From: DASSUW01 sp963789005
GTDB lineage: Bacteria > Actinomycetota > Thermoleophilia > Solirubrobacterales > Solirubrobacteraceae
Direction of reading: 5' to 3'
Assembly (NCBI GenBank): GCA_963789005.1
Contig: CAWBIZ010000015.1
Span: 496,001 to 560,000, forward strand
Length of the DNA stretch: 64,000 bases
The position numbers and the translations under genes are program-made. Each line of letters starts with the position of its first letter. Position 1 is the first letter of the stretch. This document shows, piece after piece, positions 1 to 10,107 of the stretch. The notes under the pieces are model-generated. The model was not told the DNA's origin. It saw only the letters and a program-made list of their open reading frames with translations, and did no database searches.

Positions 1-1
1 C

Positions 2-814
2 GTCAAGGCGTTCGCGGACATGGGGATGCTCGACAGCCAGGAGCCGTTCCTGCGGCTGTTCACCCAGGGCATGATCACGCGCGACGGGGCGAAGATGTCC
101 AAGTCGCGCGGGAACGTGATCAGCCCGCAGCCGTACGTCGAGCGCTACGGGGCGGACACCGCGCGCGCGTACATCCTCTTCATCGGGCCACCGGACCAGG
201 ACGCCGACTGGACGGACGAGGGCGTCGAGGGCGTCTATCGCTTCCTTGCACGCCTGTGGCGTCTGGGGGAGGACGTCTCCGAACGCACGGGGCACCGCCC
301 ACCGGCGTTCGACGCGGGCGCGGAGGGAGACGATCGCGAGCTCGTGCGCAAGGCCCACTGGGCGATCGACAAGGTCACGCACGACCTCGCCGGGCGCTTC
401 GCGTTCAACACCGCGATCGCCGCCGTCATGGAGCTGGTCAACGAGGCCTACCGCCGCCGCGACGGCGCCTCCGACGAGGCGATGCACTTCGCCGCCGCCA
501 CCGCCGCCTCGCTGATCTTCCCGTTCGCCCCGCACACGGGCGCGGAGGTCTACGAGCTGCTGACCGGCGACCGCGTCTGGGAGCAGCCGTGGCCGGCGGC
601 CGATCCGGCGATGCTCGAGCGCGACGTCGTCGAGATCGGCGTGCAGGTGAACGGCAAGCTGCGCGACCGGATCCAGGTGGCGGCCGACGCGGCGCGCGAG
701 GACGTCGAGTCAGCGGCGCGCGCCGCCCCCAACGTGGGGCGATATCTCGACGGCCACGAGATCGCCAAGGTCGTCGTCGTGCCCGGGCGGCTCGTGAACT
801 TCGTCGTGCGCTGA
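2..814 (+). CDS. leuS: leucyl-tRNA synthetase, C-terminal part (5' end outside window)
   Basis: This is the 3' part of a class I aminoacyl-tRNA synthetase that charges tRNA-Leu in the cytoplasm. The frame is already open at base 2, so the catalytic N-terminus lies upstream. About 270 residues are visible. The KMSKS loop that closes on ATP is at 92-106, followed by the LeuRS-typical YGADTAR segment, the helical anticodon-binding domain, and a C-terminal tail reading VVVPGRLVNFVV, which is typical of bacterial LeuRS. IleRS and ValRS share the KMSKS loop but not this tail. It is followed by a hairpin and the comEA promoter. Confidence 0.95.
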   Translation, partial: VKAFADMGMLDSQEPFLRLFTQGMITRDGAKMSKSRGNVISPQPYVERYGADTARAYILFIGPPDQDADWTDEGVEGVYRFLARLWRLGEDVSERTGHRPPAFDAGAEGDDRELVRKAHWAIDKVTHDLAGRFAFNTAIAAVMELVNEAYRRRDGASDEAMHFAAATAASLIFPFAPHTGAEVYELLTGDRVWEQPWPAADPAMLERDVVEIGVQVNGKLRDRIQVAADAAREDVESAARAAPNVGRYLDGHEIAKVVVVPGRLVNFVVR

Positions 815-849
815 GCGGGCCGCCTCGCGGCGCCGGTGGCGTGTTGTGA

Positions 850-877
850 CGATCGTGCGGGTGTTTCGGCACGATCG
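850..877 (+). terminator. hairpin after leuS, possible terminator
   Basis: A perfect 9-bp stem (CGATCGTGC, 850-858, with GCACGATCG, 869-877) encloses a 10-nt loop 36 nt after the leuS stop. There is no T-tract, which is usual for GC-rich actinobacteria. It lies only 28 bp before the comEA -10 box, so an operator role is an alternative. Confidence 0.45.
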
Positions 878-904
878 CGTGTAGATCCGTTGCACCGCGC
901 CGCG

Positions 905-910
905 TAGCTT
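905..910 (+). promoter_or_regulatory. -10 box of comEA, leaderless
   Basis: TAGCTT ends 7 nt before the comEA ATG. That spacing would place the transcription start at or next to the start codon. No convincing -35 is seen. Confidence 0.45.
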
Positions 911-917
911 CGCGGCC

Positions 918-1508
918 ATGCTCGACATGCCGCTCCGCCAGCTGGCCACGTACGGCGTCGCGGTCGCGGCTGTCGTGCTCCTGGGCGCTTGGTACCTCTC
1001 GCGCGGCGGCGAGCGGGCCCCCGCCGACCCGCCGGCGGCGGCGATCCGGGTCGACGGCGACGGAGGCGCCGCGAAGGCGGTGACGGTTCACGTGGCGGGG
1101 GCGGTTCGGCAGCCGGGCGTGTACCGGATGCGCGCGAACGCGCGTGTGGACGACGCAGTCGGCCGCGCCGGCGGCGCGACCCGCCGGGCAGACCTGAGCC
1201 AGGTCAACCTCGCCGCCCAGGTCGAGGACGGGCGCCAGGTCCTCGTGCCGGAGCGAGCGCGGGCGGCCGCGCCGGCCGGCGGAAGCGCGTCGACGGCGGC
1301 GCCGGTGACCCCTGGCGTGCCGCTCAACCTCAACACCGCGACGCTGGAGCAACTCGACGAGCTCGACGGGATCGGGCCCGCCACCGCTCAGAGCATCCTC
1401 GACTACCGCGAGGAGCACGGCGGCTTCGGCGCGGTCGAGGAGCTCGGCGAGGTGCCCGGAATCGGCGACGTCCGCCTCGCCTCGCTGCGCGAGCAGGTGC
1501 GGGTGTGA
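918..1508 (+). CDS. comEA: ComEA-type DNA-binding competence protein
   Basis: This is a membrane-anchored receptor that binds double-stranded DNA outside the cell and hands it to the ComEC channel. The 196 residues comprise one N-terminal transmembrane helix (about residues 8-25), an SLBB-type beta-grasp region (about 55-110, starting VTVHVAGAV), a Pro/Ala linker, and a helix-hairpin-helix DNA-binding domain (about 133-196) with the paired hairpins LDGIGPATA and VPGIGDV. The ATG is preceded at leaderless spacing by a -10 box. comEC starts 2 nt after its stop, so the two are co-transcribed. Confidence 0.93.
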   Translation: MLDMPLRQLATYGVAVAAVVLLGAWYLSRGGERAPADPPAAAIRVDGDGGAAKAVTVHVAGAVRQPGVYRMRANARVDDAVGRAGGATRRADLSQVNLAAQVEDGRQVLVPERARAAAPAGGSASTAAPVTPGVPLNLNTATLEQLDELDGIGPATAQSILDYREEHGGFGAVEELGEVPGIGDVRLASLREQVRV

Positions 1509-1509
1509 G

Positions 1510-4086
1510 GTGCACGTCGCGACAGCCGGTCACGCGATCCGCGAGCACCCCCGCCACGTCATCCTCTTCGCGCTCACCGCCGGCCTCCTGACCGGCCCGA
1601 TCTCGCCGACCGCCACGATCGCTGCGGCAGCGCTCGCGGCGACGATCGTCGTCGCGGCCCGCGCCCTATGGCTCACCGCCGCCGATGTCACCGCGCCGGG
1701 ATCGGTCGGCCCGGCCGGAGCATCCGAGGTCGCCGCGCCGCGATTGGCCCGCCCGCTCGACCCTGCCGCGGTCGAAGTGGCGGCGCCGCAGCCGCTGCGC
1801 CCGCCGTCCTCCGCTCGCGCGCGAACCTCCTCGCCGTTCGCCGTCCCGATCGCGGCAGCCGCGGCGGTGCTGGCTGGAGCGGTGGTGGCGGACGTACGCG
1901 TCCGCGCGCTGGAGGGCGGGCCGTTGCCGGGGATGCACGGACGTTGGGTCGAAGCGCGGGCGGTGCTTCTCGAACCGGTGCGCGTGCGGCTACGTGGGCC
2001 TGCCGTGGCGCGGGCGCGGCTCGCCGGGCTCGGTGACGCCGTGCTGCGCGTCCGCGAGACCGCGCGGCCGCGGGCGTGGCCCGGCGTCGGGGAGATCGTT
2101 GCCGTTGCCGGGCGGATCGCGCCGCTCGGGCGGTACGACGAATATCAGCGGCGCCGCGGGGCGGCTGTCGCCGTCGAGGTCTATCGCTTCGACGCGACCG
2201 GGGAGCGTCGCGGCGGCCTGCTCGGCTCCGTCGACGCCGCGCGGCGGCGCGCCGAAGCCGGGCTCACGCACGGGCTGGCGCCACCCGAGGCGGCGCTGCT
2301 GCGCGGGATGGTGCTCGGCCAGGACGAGCGGCTGACCGAGGACGTGCGGGACGACTTCAAACGCTCCGGCCTCGCCCATGTGCTCGCGGTCAGCGGTCAG
2401 AACGTGATGCTGCTCGCGATCCTCGTGATCGCCGCCGGCGCGGTCGCCGGGATCGGCCTGCGCGCCCGGCTCCTGATCGCGCTCGCGCTCGTCGCGTTCT
2501 ACGTGCCGCTCACGGGCGCCGGCCCTTCCATCCAGCGGGCCGGGGTGATGGGTGCGGCCGGGCTCGTGGCCGCGCTCGCAGGACGGCCGGCGCATCGCTG
2601 GTACGCGCTCGCGCTCGCCGCCGCCATCACGCTCGCGCTCAACCCGCGGGCGTCGGGCGAGCCCGGCTGGCAGCTCTCGTTCGCCGCCGTCGTCGCGCTG
2701 CTGGCGCTCGCGCCGCCGCTGCGCATGGCGCTCACGCGGGCATTGCCCGGCCCAGTCGCCGACGTCGCCGCCATCACGATCGCCGCCACCCTCGGCACGG
2801 CACCGCTGATGGCGATGCACTTCGATCAGGTTTCGCTCGCCGCCCTGCCCGCCAACCTGCTGGCCGCCGGGGCCATCGCGCCGATCATGTGGCTCGGCAT
2901 GCTCGCCGCCGCGGCCGGCCAGGTCGCGCCCGCGCTGGCGACGCCGTTCAACGTCGCGACCGGACCGCTGCTCGTGGCCGTGCAGTGGATCGCCAGCACG
3001 ATGGCGAACGCGCCGGCCGCGGTCGTGCCGGTCCGGCTCGGTTCGCCGGTGGCGCTGGCAGCGACCTACGCGGCGCTCGCGGGAGCCATCCTCGCGCTGC
3101 GGGCGGCGTGGCACGCCGGCGAGCGGGGCGCCCGATCGCGGCGCGCGGTGCGGGCGCGACGCGTCGCTGCGCTCGCAGCGGTCGTGCCGGCCGGCTTCGC
3201 CGTGCTTGCGACGGCGACCAACGAGCGAACGATCGACGCGCCGAGGCGCGGCGAGTTGGTGGTCTCGTTCCTCGACGTCGGCCAGGGCGACGCGACGCTG
3301 CTGCGGCGCGACGGCGTCGCAGTCCTCGTCGACACCGGCCCGCCCGGCGGCCCGATCCTCGAGCGGCTCGCGGAGGCCGGCGTCCGCCGGCTCGACGCGC
3401 TCGTCATCACTCACGCGCAGGCCGACCACGAGGGCGCGGCGCTCGATGTGCTCCGCCGTGTCCCGACGCGGCTGGTGGTCAACGGCGGCGCCGGGTGGCC
3501 GACCGTGGTGCAGCGCGCCCTAGGTCTCGCCGGGGGACCGGGTCGGCCGAGCGCGGTGCAGCGCGGCCTGAGTCCCGCCGCCGGAGCGCGGGGGCCGGCC
3601 CCAATTCAGGACGGTCCGAAATTCGCCGGCGACACACGAACGCTCGGCGCGCATGCCGGCCAGGTGCTCACGCTCGGCGGGATCACGATGCGGCTGCTGT
3701 GGCCGCCGCCGCCCGGCCCGGAGTTCCGTCCGGAGGGCGACCCGAACGACCGCGCGCTCGTCGCGCTCGTCGAGTCCGGCGACTTCGACCTGCTGTTGCC
3801 CGCCGACGCCGAGTCCGACGTCACCGCCGCGATCCCGCTCCCCGACGTCGACGCGCTGAAGGTCGCCCACCACGGCAGCGACGACCCCGGCCTGCCCGCG
3901 CTGCTCGAGCGCATCCGCCCCGAGTTCGCCGCGATCGAGGTCGGCGCCGGCAACACCTACGGCCATCCGACGCCCGCGACCCTGAAGGCGCTCGAGGCCG
4001 TCGACCACGTCTACCGCACCGACCGCGACGGGACCGTGCATCTCCGGTTCGAGCATGGCCGCGTCGCTCTGGAGCGGTCGCCGTGA
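1510..4086 (+). CDS. comEC: ComEC/Rec2 DNA-uptake channel protein
   Basis: This is an integral membrane protein that carries single-stranded DNA across the cytoplasmic membrane during transformation. The 858 residues start at a GTG. They show hydrophobic N-terminal segments, a soluble region, the polytopic competence domain (about 250-540, with GLAHVLAVSGQNV), and a C-terminal metallo-beta-lactamase-like domain (about 575-858) with FLDVGQGDA, ITHAQADHEGA and VAHHGSDD. The metal motif reads HAQADH where HxHxDH is typical, so one ligand position is replaced. An insert of three 16-residue repeats sits in this domain (3496-3639). Together with comEA it suggests natural competence, although no pilus genes are in view. 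Confidence 0.93.
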   Translation: MHVATAGHAIREHPRHVILFALTAGLLTGPISPTATIAAAALAATIVVAARALWLTAADVTAPGSVGPAGASEVAAPRLARPLDPAAVEVAAPQPLRPPSSARARTSSPFAVPIAAAAAVLAGAVVADVRVRALEGGPLPGMHGRWVEARAVLLEPVRVRLRGPAVARARLAGLGDAVLRVRETARPRAWPGVGEIVAVAGRIAPLGRYDEYQRRRGAAVAVEVYRFDATGERRGGLLGSVDAARRRAEAGLTHGLAPPEAALLRGMVLGQDERLTEDVRDDFKRSGLAHVLAVSGQNVMLLAILVIAAGAVAGIGLRARLLIALALVAFYVPLTGAGPSIQRAGVMGAAGLVAALAGRPAHRWYALALAAAITLALNPRASGEPGWQLSFAAVVALLALAPPLRMALTRALPGPVADVAAITIAATLGTAPLMAMHFDQVSLAALPANLLAAGAIAPIMWLGMLAAAAGQVAPALATPFNVATGPLLVAVQWIASTMANAPAAVVPVRLGSPVALAATYAALAGAILALRAAWHAGERGARSRRAVRARRVAALAAVVPAGFAVLATATNERTIDAPRRGELVVSFLDVGQGDATLLRRDGVAVLVDTGPPGGPILERLAEAGVRRLDALVITHAQADHEGAALDVLRRVPTRLVVNGGAGWPTVVQRALGLAGGPGRPSAVQRGLSPAAGARGPAPIQDGPKFAGDTRTLGAHAGQVLTLGGITMRLLWPPPPGPEFRPEGDPNDRALVALVESGDFDLLLPADAESDVTAAIPLPDVDALKVAHHGSDDPGLPALLERIRPEFAAIEVGAGNTYGHPTPATLKALEAVDHVYRTDRDGTVHLRFEHGRVALERSP
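3496..3639 (+). repeat. three imperfect 48-bp repeats inside comEC
   Basis: Three consecutive 48-bp units encode 16-residue repeats aligned on WPTVVQ, RPSAVQ and GPAPIQ, each with a downstream Ala-Gly or Ala-Ala. The third begins in a perfect 12-bp palindrome, GGGGCCGGCCCC (3591-3602). The insert lies between conserved strands of the metallo-beta-lactamase-like domain and keeps the frame. Confidence 0.7.
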
Positions 4087-4093
4087 CCCTCTC

Positions 4094-4099
4094 TAGACT
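4094..4099 (+). promoter_or_regulatory. -10 box of holA, leaderless
   Basis: TAGACT lies 8 nt before the holA GTG, within the 21-nt gap after comEC. It suggests holA has its own start site and a leaderless message. Confidence 0.5.
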
Positions 4100-4107
4100 C
4101 GCCGGCT

Positions 4108-5094
4108 GTGCCGACGTTCAAGCCCGCCTACCTCATCCACGGCGACGACCACGGCCGCATCGCGGAGCGGCGCGCGCGCCTCCGGGCGATGGCCGAGGCC
4201 GAGAGCGGCACCAACGGCGTCGAGCTGTTCGAGGCGGACGCCTGCACCCCCGACGTGGTCGCGGGCGCGCTCAGCGCGATGACGTTCGCGCTCGGCCGCC
4301 GGTTCGTGATCGCCGACGGCGTCCAGCGCTGGAAGGAGAGCGACGTCGAGCCCGTGGCCGCCGCGCTCGCCGGCACGGATCCCGATGGCCTGACGGTCGC
4401 CTTCTTCGCGCGCGAGGAGGGCCGCACCAAGGCGCCTGCCGCGCTGCACAGCGCCGTCGAGGAGGCGGGCGGCGTGATCGCGGCCGAGATGGCGATGCGC
4501 GCGTGGGACCTGCCGAAGTGGCTCGCCGCCGAGGCTGCCGGCCTGGGGCTCGAGCTCGACAAGCAGGCCGCGCGTACGCTCGTCGCGCAGGTCGGCGAGC
4601 GCCGCCAGCGGCTTCTGCGGGAGCTGGAGAAGCTCGCGCTCGAGCACGGGCCGGGGACGACGATCGGCGTCGACGAGGTCCAGCAGAGCTGCGCCAGCTC
4701 GGCGGAGCGCAAGGCGTGGACGCTCGCCGACGCGCTCGTCGCGGGCGACGCCAAGCGCACCACGAGGCTGCTGCTCGAGCTGCGCCAGCAGGGCGAGCGG
4801 CTGCCGAGCCTGCAGTACCAGATGGTCCGCCGCGTCCGCGACGCGCTCGCGATCGCCGAGGCGCTCGCGGCCGGCAAGGCTCCCGCGCAGATCAAGCGCA
4901 CGCTGCGGATGCCGCCGCGGGCCGCGGACGACCTCATCCGCGCGGTCTCCGATCGGGACGTCGAGACCTACCGCCGCATGCTCGAGCTGCTCGCCGACCT
5001 CGAGGTCGAGAGCCGCGGCGGCAGCGGCGGCGTCCTCAGCGAGGACACCGCCGCCGTTCGCACGGTCATCGCGGCGACGGGCTCGGCGCCGTAG
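4108..5094 (+). CDS. holA: DNA polymerase III subunit delta (clamp loader)
   Basis: This is the delta subunit of the clamp loader, which opens the beta sliding clamp. The 328-residue length fits the family. The N-terminus reads KPAYLIHGDDHGRIAERR, the usual HolA opening, and the C-terminus has the helical collar (LADALVAGDAKRTTRLLLEL, then PSLQYQMVRRVRD). The GTG start follows a -10 box at leaderless spacing. Position after comEC and before rpsT is widespread in bacteria. Its last 127 bases are antisense to the unknown gene at 4968-5828. Confidence 0.92.
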   Translation: MPTFKPAYLIHGDDHGRIAERRARLRAMAEAESGTNGVELFEADACTPDVVAGALSAMTFALGRRFVIADGVQRWKESDVEPVAAALAGTDPDGLTVAFFAREEGRTKAPAALHSAVEEAGGVIAAEMAMRAWDLPKWLAAEAAGLGLELDKQAARTLVAQVGERRQRLLRELEKLALEHGPGTTIGVDEVQQSCASSAERKAWTLADALVAGDAKRTTRLLLELRQQGERLPSLQYQMVRRVRDALAIAEALAAGKAPAQIKRTLRMPPRAADDLIRAVSDRDVETYRRMLELLADLEVESRGGSGGVLSEDTAAVRTVIAATGSAP

Positions 5095-5828
5095 GCGTCG
5101 AGCAGCTCGCCCGGCAGCAGCTGGTCGAGCAGGTCCAACGCGCCCGTGCGCAGCGCCTCGGCTGTCGGCAACGCCCGGCCGTCCCACGCGGCGGACCACA
5201 GCGCGTCCCACGCCGCCGCCCAGGCGGTCTCGGCAAGGGCGGAGCGCTCGGCGTCGGGCGCGGCTGGCGTCAGCGCGGCCCGCGTCGCGTCGAGCGCCGC
5301 GGCGCGACCGGCGGCCCGGGCCGCCGTGCGGGCGCGCTCCCGACACAGCGGCCACTCGAGCGGCACGCACGCCCGGCGTGCCCGCTCACGCGCCGCCGCA
5401 CGGGTGCCGGCCGCTGCCGCACGGGCCTCGTGGACTGCGAGGTGCAGCTCGTCGGCGGGCGCGAAGCGGAGGCGCTGGGCGTGCTCTGGCATGCCAGCGG
5501 CGTCGAGCGCGGCCGGGAGGCAGGTGCGGGCGAGCCGTGAGGCGCACGACCACGCTCGCCGCTCGTCGAGCCCGTCGCCGGCCGTGCCGATCATCCGCGA
5601 CAGGTAGGGCCGGAGCCGCTGGCGCGGCTCGTCTGCGAGGACGTCGTTGAGATGGCGCACGTACTCGGCCGCCACCGGACTCACGGCGTCCGGTCGATCG
5701 GTGTGGGCGTCGCCGGTCAGCTCGGCGACCCACTCCATCGCGCACCGCCCGCGCTCGGGCGAGGCGTGGCGGCCTCGAGATAGGGCGTACTCGTGCGTCT
5801 CCACGGCGATCTCCTCGTCAGCGTTCAC
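4968..5828 (-). CDS. unknown Ala/Trp-rich protein
   Basis: I do not recognise this 286-residue protein. It begins at a GTG (5828) with a GATACC -10-like box 7 nt upstream (5836-5841). The middle is rich in Ala, Arg and Trp, with aromatic repeats such as AETAWAAAWDALWSAAWDG (about residues 205-225), suggesting amphipathic helices. Five Cys are scattered through residues 26-158 with no metal-binding spacing. The last 42 residues, opposite holA, are Ser/Arg/Pro-rich with poor codon use, as if the original stop was lost and translation runs on into antisense of holA. The high-GC3 frame over 5100-5828 argues that it is a real gene. It has no signal peptide or transmembrane helix. Confidence 0.65.
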   Translation of the reverse strand: MNADEEIAVETHEYALSRGRHASPERGRCAMEWVAELTGDAHTDRPDAVSPVAAEYVRHLNDVLADEPRQRLRPYLSRMIGTAGDGLDERRAWSCASRLARTCLPAALDAAGMPEHAQRLRFAPADELHLAVHEARAAAAGTRAAARERARRACVPLEWPLCRERARTAARAAGRAAALDATRAALTPAAPDAERSALAETAWAAAWDALWSAAWDGRALPTAEALRTGALDLLDQLLPGELLDAYGAEPVAAMTVRTAAVSSLRTPPLPPRLSTSRSASSSSMRR

Positions 5829-5861
5829 GCGCCAGGGTATCGGCGCGCGGCGGCGGTGCGG

Positions 5862-6131
5862 CTAGGAGTCGGCCGGGGTGCGGCGCAGGCGCGCGGCGCG
5901 GGACTTCTTGCGCGCTCCGCTGTTGCGGTGCAGCGCGCCGCGCTTGACCGCCTTGTCGACCAGCTGCACCAGGCGGCGCTGCTCGGCGTCGGCTCGCTCG
6001 TCGTCGCCCTCGTCGATCGCGGCCTGGAGGCGGCGGAAGTAGGTCTTGATCGCCGAGGTGTACTGGCGGTTCTCCGCTCGCTCGCGGAGCGACCGCTGGT
6101 TGCGCTTGATCTGAGAGGCGATGTTGGCCAT
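5862..6131 (-). CDS. rpsT: 30S ribosomal protein S20
   Basis: This is a primary 16S rRNA-binding protein of the small subunit. The 89 residues start MANIASQIKRNQRS and include RALHRN-like and KKSRA stretches (here GALHRNSGARKKSRAARL) near the end, which are diagnostic for bS20. The gene is divergent from murJ. Its TATAGT -10 box (reverse complement of 6172-6177) would give a leader of about 32 nt carrying a small hairpin (6146-6162). There is no strong Shine-Dalgarno sequence before the ATG. Confidence 0.97.
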   Translation of the reverse strand: MANIASQIKRNQRSLRERAENRQYTSAIKTYFRRLQAAIDEGDDERADAEQRRLVQLVDKAVKRGALHRNSGARKKSRAARLRRTPADS

Positions 6132-6145
6132 GGCTCAAGAAGAAG

Positions 6146-6162
6146 CCGCGGACCTTCCGCGG
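6146..6162 (-). promoter_or_regulatory. leader hairpin of rpsT mRNA
   Basis: CCGCGG arms (6146-6151 and 6157-6162) pair around a 5-nt loop close to the predicted 5' end of the rpsT message. The AAGG in the loop is the only Shine-Dalgarno-like sequence in the leader, but it is too far from the ATG to act directly. A role in S20 autoregulation or mRNA stability is speculative. Confidence 0.35.
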
Positions 6163-6170
6163 CGGCGGCG

Positions 6171-6179
6171 TACTATACC
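6171..6179. promoter_or_regulatory. overlapping divergent -10 boxes, rpsT and murJ
   Basis: The bases TACTATACC read TATACC (6174-6179) or TACTAT (6171-6176) toward murJ, and TATAGT (6177-6172) toward rpsT. The murJ side sits 7-10 nt before a TTG codon (6187). Confidence 0.5.
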
Positions 6180-6186
6180 GCGCCGC

Positions 6187-7764
6187 TTGTCGGCGCCGGA
6201 CCCGAAACCACGGCGCACGGCCGTCAACACCGCGATCTTCTCGGTCGCCACCGGCCTGTCGCGCATCGCCGGCCTCGTCCGCGAGGTCGTGGCGGCCCGC
6301 TACTTCGGCACCAGCGGCGCGGCCAGCGCGTTCACGGCCGCGTTCCAGGTGCCCAACCTCGTCCGCAGCCTGTTCGCGGACTCCGCCCTCTCGGCGGCGT
6401 TCGTGCCCGTCTTCAGCGAGCTGCTGGAGCACGACAAGCGCAAGGACGCGCTGCACCTCGCGAGCGCGCTGTTCGGCCTGATCCTCGTCGTGCTGAGCGT
6501 GATCACCGTGCTCTTCGTGCTCGGCGCCGGGCTGATCATGCCGCTGTTCACGGACGACCCGGGGCTCGACGACCTGACCGTCGGGCTCAGCCGCGTGATG
6601 TTCGCGATCGTGATCCTGCTCGGGCTCAACGGGCTGGTCGTCGGCGTCCTCAACGCCTACGACCACTTCACCGTCCCGGCGCTCAGCCCGCTCGTCTGGA
6701 ACCTGGTGATCATCACCGGGCTGATCGCGCTCACGCCGCTGTTCGAGGGCGACAACCGGATCTACGCGTACGCGATCGGAGTCGTCGCCGGCACCGCGGC
6801 GCAGTTCGCGATGGCGTTCCCGGTCCTCAAGCGGCTGGACCTCCCGATCCGGATCAGCTTCGACTGGCGCGGGGTGGGTGGGGAAATATCGCAGGTGCTG
6901 CTGCTGATGCTGCCGGTGACGATCGGGCTCGGCCTGATCAACTTCAACCTGCTGATCAACACCTACTTCGGCTTCCGCATCTCCGAGGAGGCGCCGAAGG
7001 CGATCGACTACGCGTTCCGGATCTACATGCTGCCGCAGGGGATGTTCTCCGTCGCGGTGGCGACCGTGCTCTTCCCGGCCCTCAGCCGGCTCGCCGCGCG
7101 CCAGGACTGGGACGGGCTGCGGCGGACGCAGGCGAACGGGATGCGGCAGATCGCCCTGCTGCTGATCCCCGCCGCGGCCGCCACGATCGCGCTGTCCGAG
7201 CCGATCACCCGCCTCGTCTACGAGCGCGGCGAGTTCGACGCGCAGTCGACCGATCAGGTTGCGGAGGCCCTGTTCTGGTTCTCGTTCAGCCTGCCGTTCA
7301 GCGGCTTCAACCTGCTGCTCACCCGCACGTTCTTCAGCCTCCAGAAGCCATGGACGCCGACCGCCCTTGCGGGAGTCACGCTGGTGATCAACGTCGCCGT
7401 CTCGGCCGCGCTCTACGGGCCGCTGGGCATCGCCGGCGTCGTGCTCGGGACCGCTGTGTCGACGGCGGCGATGACCGCCGGCCAGGCGTACTTCCTCCGG
7501 TCGCGTCTCGGCGGCCTCGAGCTCGGCGCGACGATCGCAACCACCGCGAAGATCGTGCTCGCCGCCGCGGTGCTCGGCGGCCTCGCCTACGGCACGTGGT
7601 CCGCGCTCGACGGCGCGCTCGGCCGGAGCCTGCTCGGCCAGATCGTCTCCGTCGGCATGGCGCTGACGCTCGGGTCGGCGGCCTACGCCGGCCTCGTGCT
7701 GGCCATGCGCGTCGCCGAGGCCCGCCAGATCCTGAACCTCTTCACGAGCCGCCTTCGTCGCTGA
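6187..7764 (+). CDS. murJ: MurJ/MviN-type lipid II flippase
   Basis: This polytopic membrane protein of the MOP exporter family flips the peptidoglycan precursor lipid II across the membrane. It has about 14 hydrophobic segments, and the N-terminal core GLSRIAGLVREVVAARYFG is characteristic. I prefer the TTG at 6187 (525 residues, starting SAPDPKPRRTAV) because a -10 box lies 7-10 nt upstream and the earlier ATGs (6121, 6130) read through the antisense of the rpsT leader and would add an odd Arg-rich extension. The gene ends 23 nt inside the convergent DUF1697 gene. Confidence 0.9.
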   Translation: MSAPDPKPRRTAVNTAIFSVATGLSRIAGLVREVVAARYFGTSGAASAFTAAFQVPNLVRSLFADSALSAAFVPVFSELLEHDKRKDALHLASALFGLILVVLSVITVLFVLGAGLIMPLFTDDPGLDDLTVGLSRVMFAIVILLGLNGLVVGVLNAYDHFTVPALSPLVWNLVIITGLIALTPLFEGDNRIYAYAIGVVAGTAAQFAMAFPVLKRLDLPIRISFDWRGVGGEISQVLLLMLPVTIGLGLINFNLLINTYFGFRISEEAPKAIDYAFRIYMLPQGMFSVAVATVLFPALSRLAARQDWDGLRRTQANGMRQIALLLIPAAAATIALSEPITRLVYERGEFDAQSTDQVAEALFWFSFSLPFSGFNLLLTRTFFSLQKPWTPTALAGVTLVINVAVSAALYGPLGIAGVVLGTAVSTAAMTAGQAYFLRSRLGGLELGATIATTAKIVLAAAVLGGLAYGTWSALDGALGRSLLGQIVSVGMALTLGSAAYAGLVLAMRVAEARQILNLFTSRLRR

Positions 7765-8275
7765 GCATCGCCAGCAGCTTCTTCACCGTCCGCCAGTTGC
7801 GGGCCGTGCCGTCCTTCGGGCCGCGACGGCCCAGCTCGACCGCGAGCTTGCTGCGCCCGAGGCCGTTCGGCGTGTGCAGGTAGAGCGTCCCGCCGACCAC
7901 CCGGGCCTCGTCGTCGCCGCCGACCTTCTCCACCGCCGCGGCCACGATCGAGGCGTCCGGCTCGCCCATGGTGAAGATCGCGTGCAGGTGCGTGTCCTCG
8001 CGCGCCTCCGGGAACGGGTTGCCGTCCACCACCCGCGCCAGCTCGTCGCGCGAGACCACGACGACCGCCGGGGCGACGCCCAGCCGCTTCTCCAGCGCAG
8101 CCTCGAGAGCGCCCGCCTCGGGCGCCTCCGCGGTGAACACGACGTTGCCGCTCTGGACGTAGGTGGCGACCTCCGCCCAGCCCAGCGACTCGACCACCGC
8201 GCGCAGGTCGGCCATCGCGACCTTGTTGCGGCCGCCGACGTTGATCCCGCGCAGCAGAGCGACGTGAGTCGGCAT
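7742..8275 (-). CDS. DUF1697 family protein
   Basis: The 177 residues open with PTHVALLRGINVGGRNKVAMADL and contain YVQSGNVVF, the signature of the DUF1697 family, which has known structures but no assigned function. I chose the ATG at 8275 over the GTG at 8284 because a TAGAGT box (reverse complement of 8283-8288) lies 7 nt upstream. It ends with KLLAML-type helices. It is convergent with murJ (23-bp overlap) and divergent from lepA with only 26 bp between start codons. Confidence 0.88.
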   Translation of the reverse strand: MPTHVALLRGINVGGRNKVAMADLRAVVESLGWAEVATYVQSGNVVFTAEAPEAGALEAALEKRLGVAPAVVVVSRDELARVVDGNPFPEAREDTHLHAIFTMGEPDASIVAAAVEKVGGDDEARVVGGTLYLHTPNGLGRSKLAVELGRRGPKDGTARNWRTVKKLLAMLSDEGGS

Positions 8276-8282
8276 CGCACCC

Positions 8283-8292
8283 ACTCTAAGCT
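8283..8292. promoter_or_regulatory. overlapping divergent -10 boxes, DUF1697 gene and lepA
   Basis: TAAGCT (8287-8292) lies 9 nt before the lepA ATG. On the other strand TAGAGT (8288-8283) lies 7 nt before the DUF1697 ATG. The two boxes share two bases. Confidence 0.5.
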
Positions 8293-8301
8293 GGCGGTCC
8301 G

Positions 8302-10103
<1,802 letters not shown>

Positions 10104-10107
<4 letters not shown>

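Noticed and set aside
2076..5540. Very long Arg-rich open frame across comEC and holA
   Set aside because: It is an alternate-frame shadow in GC-rich DNA with low-GC third positions; comEC and holA match known families in the other frames.
6121..6186. Upstream ATGs for murJ
   Set aside because: They would read through the rpsT leader on the other strand and add an Arg-rich extension; the TTG at 6187 fits the -10 spacing better.
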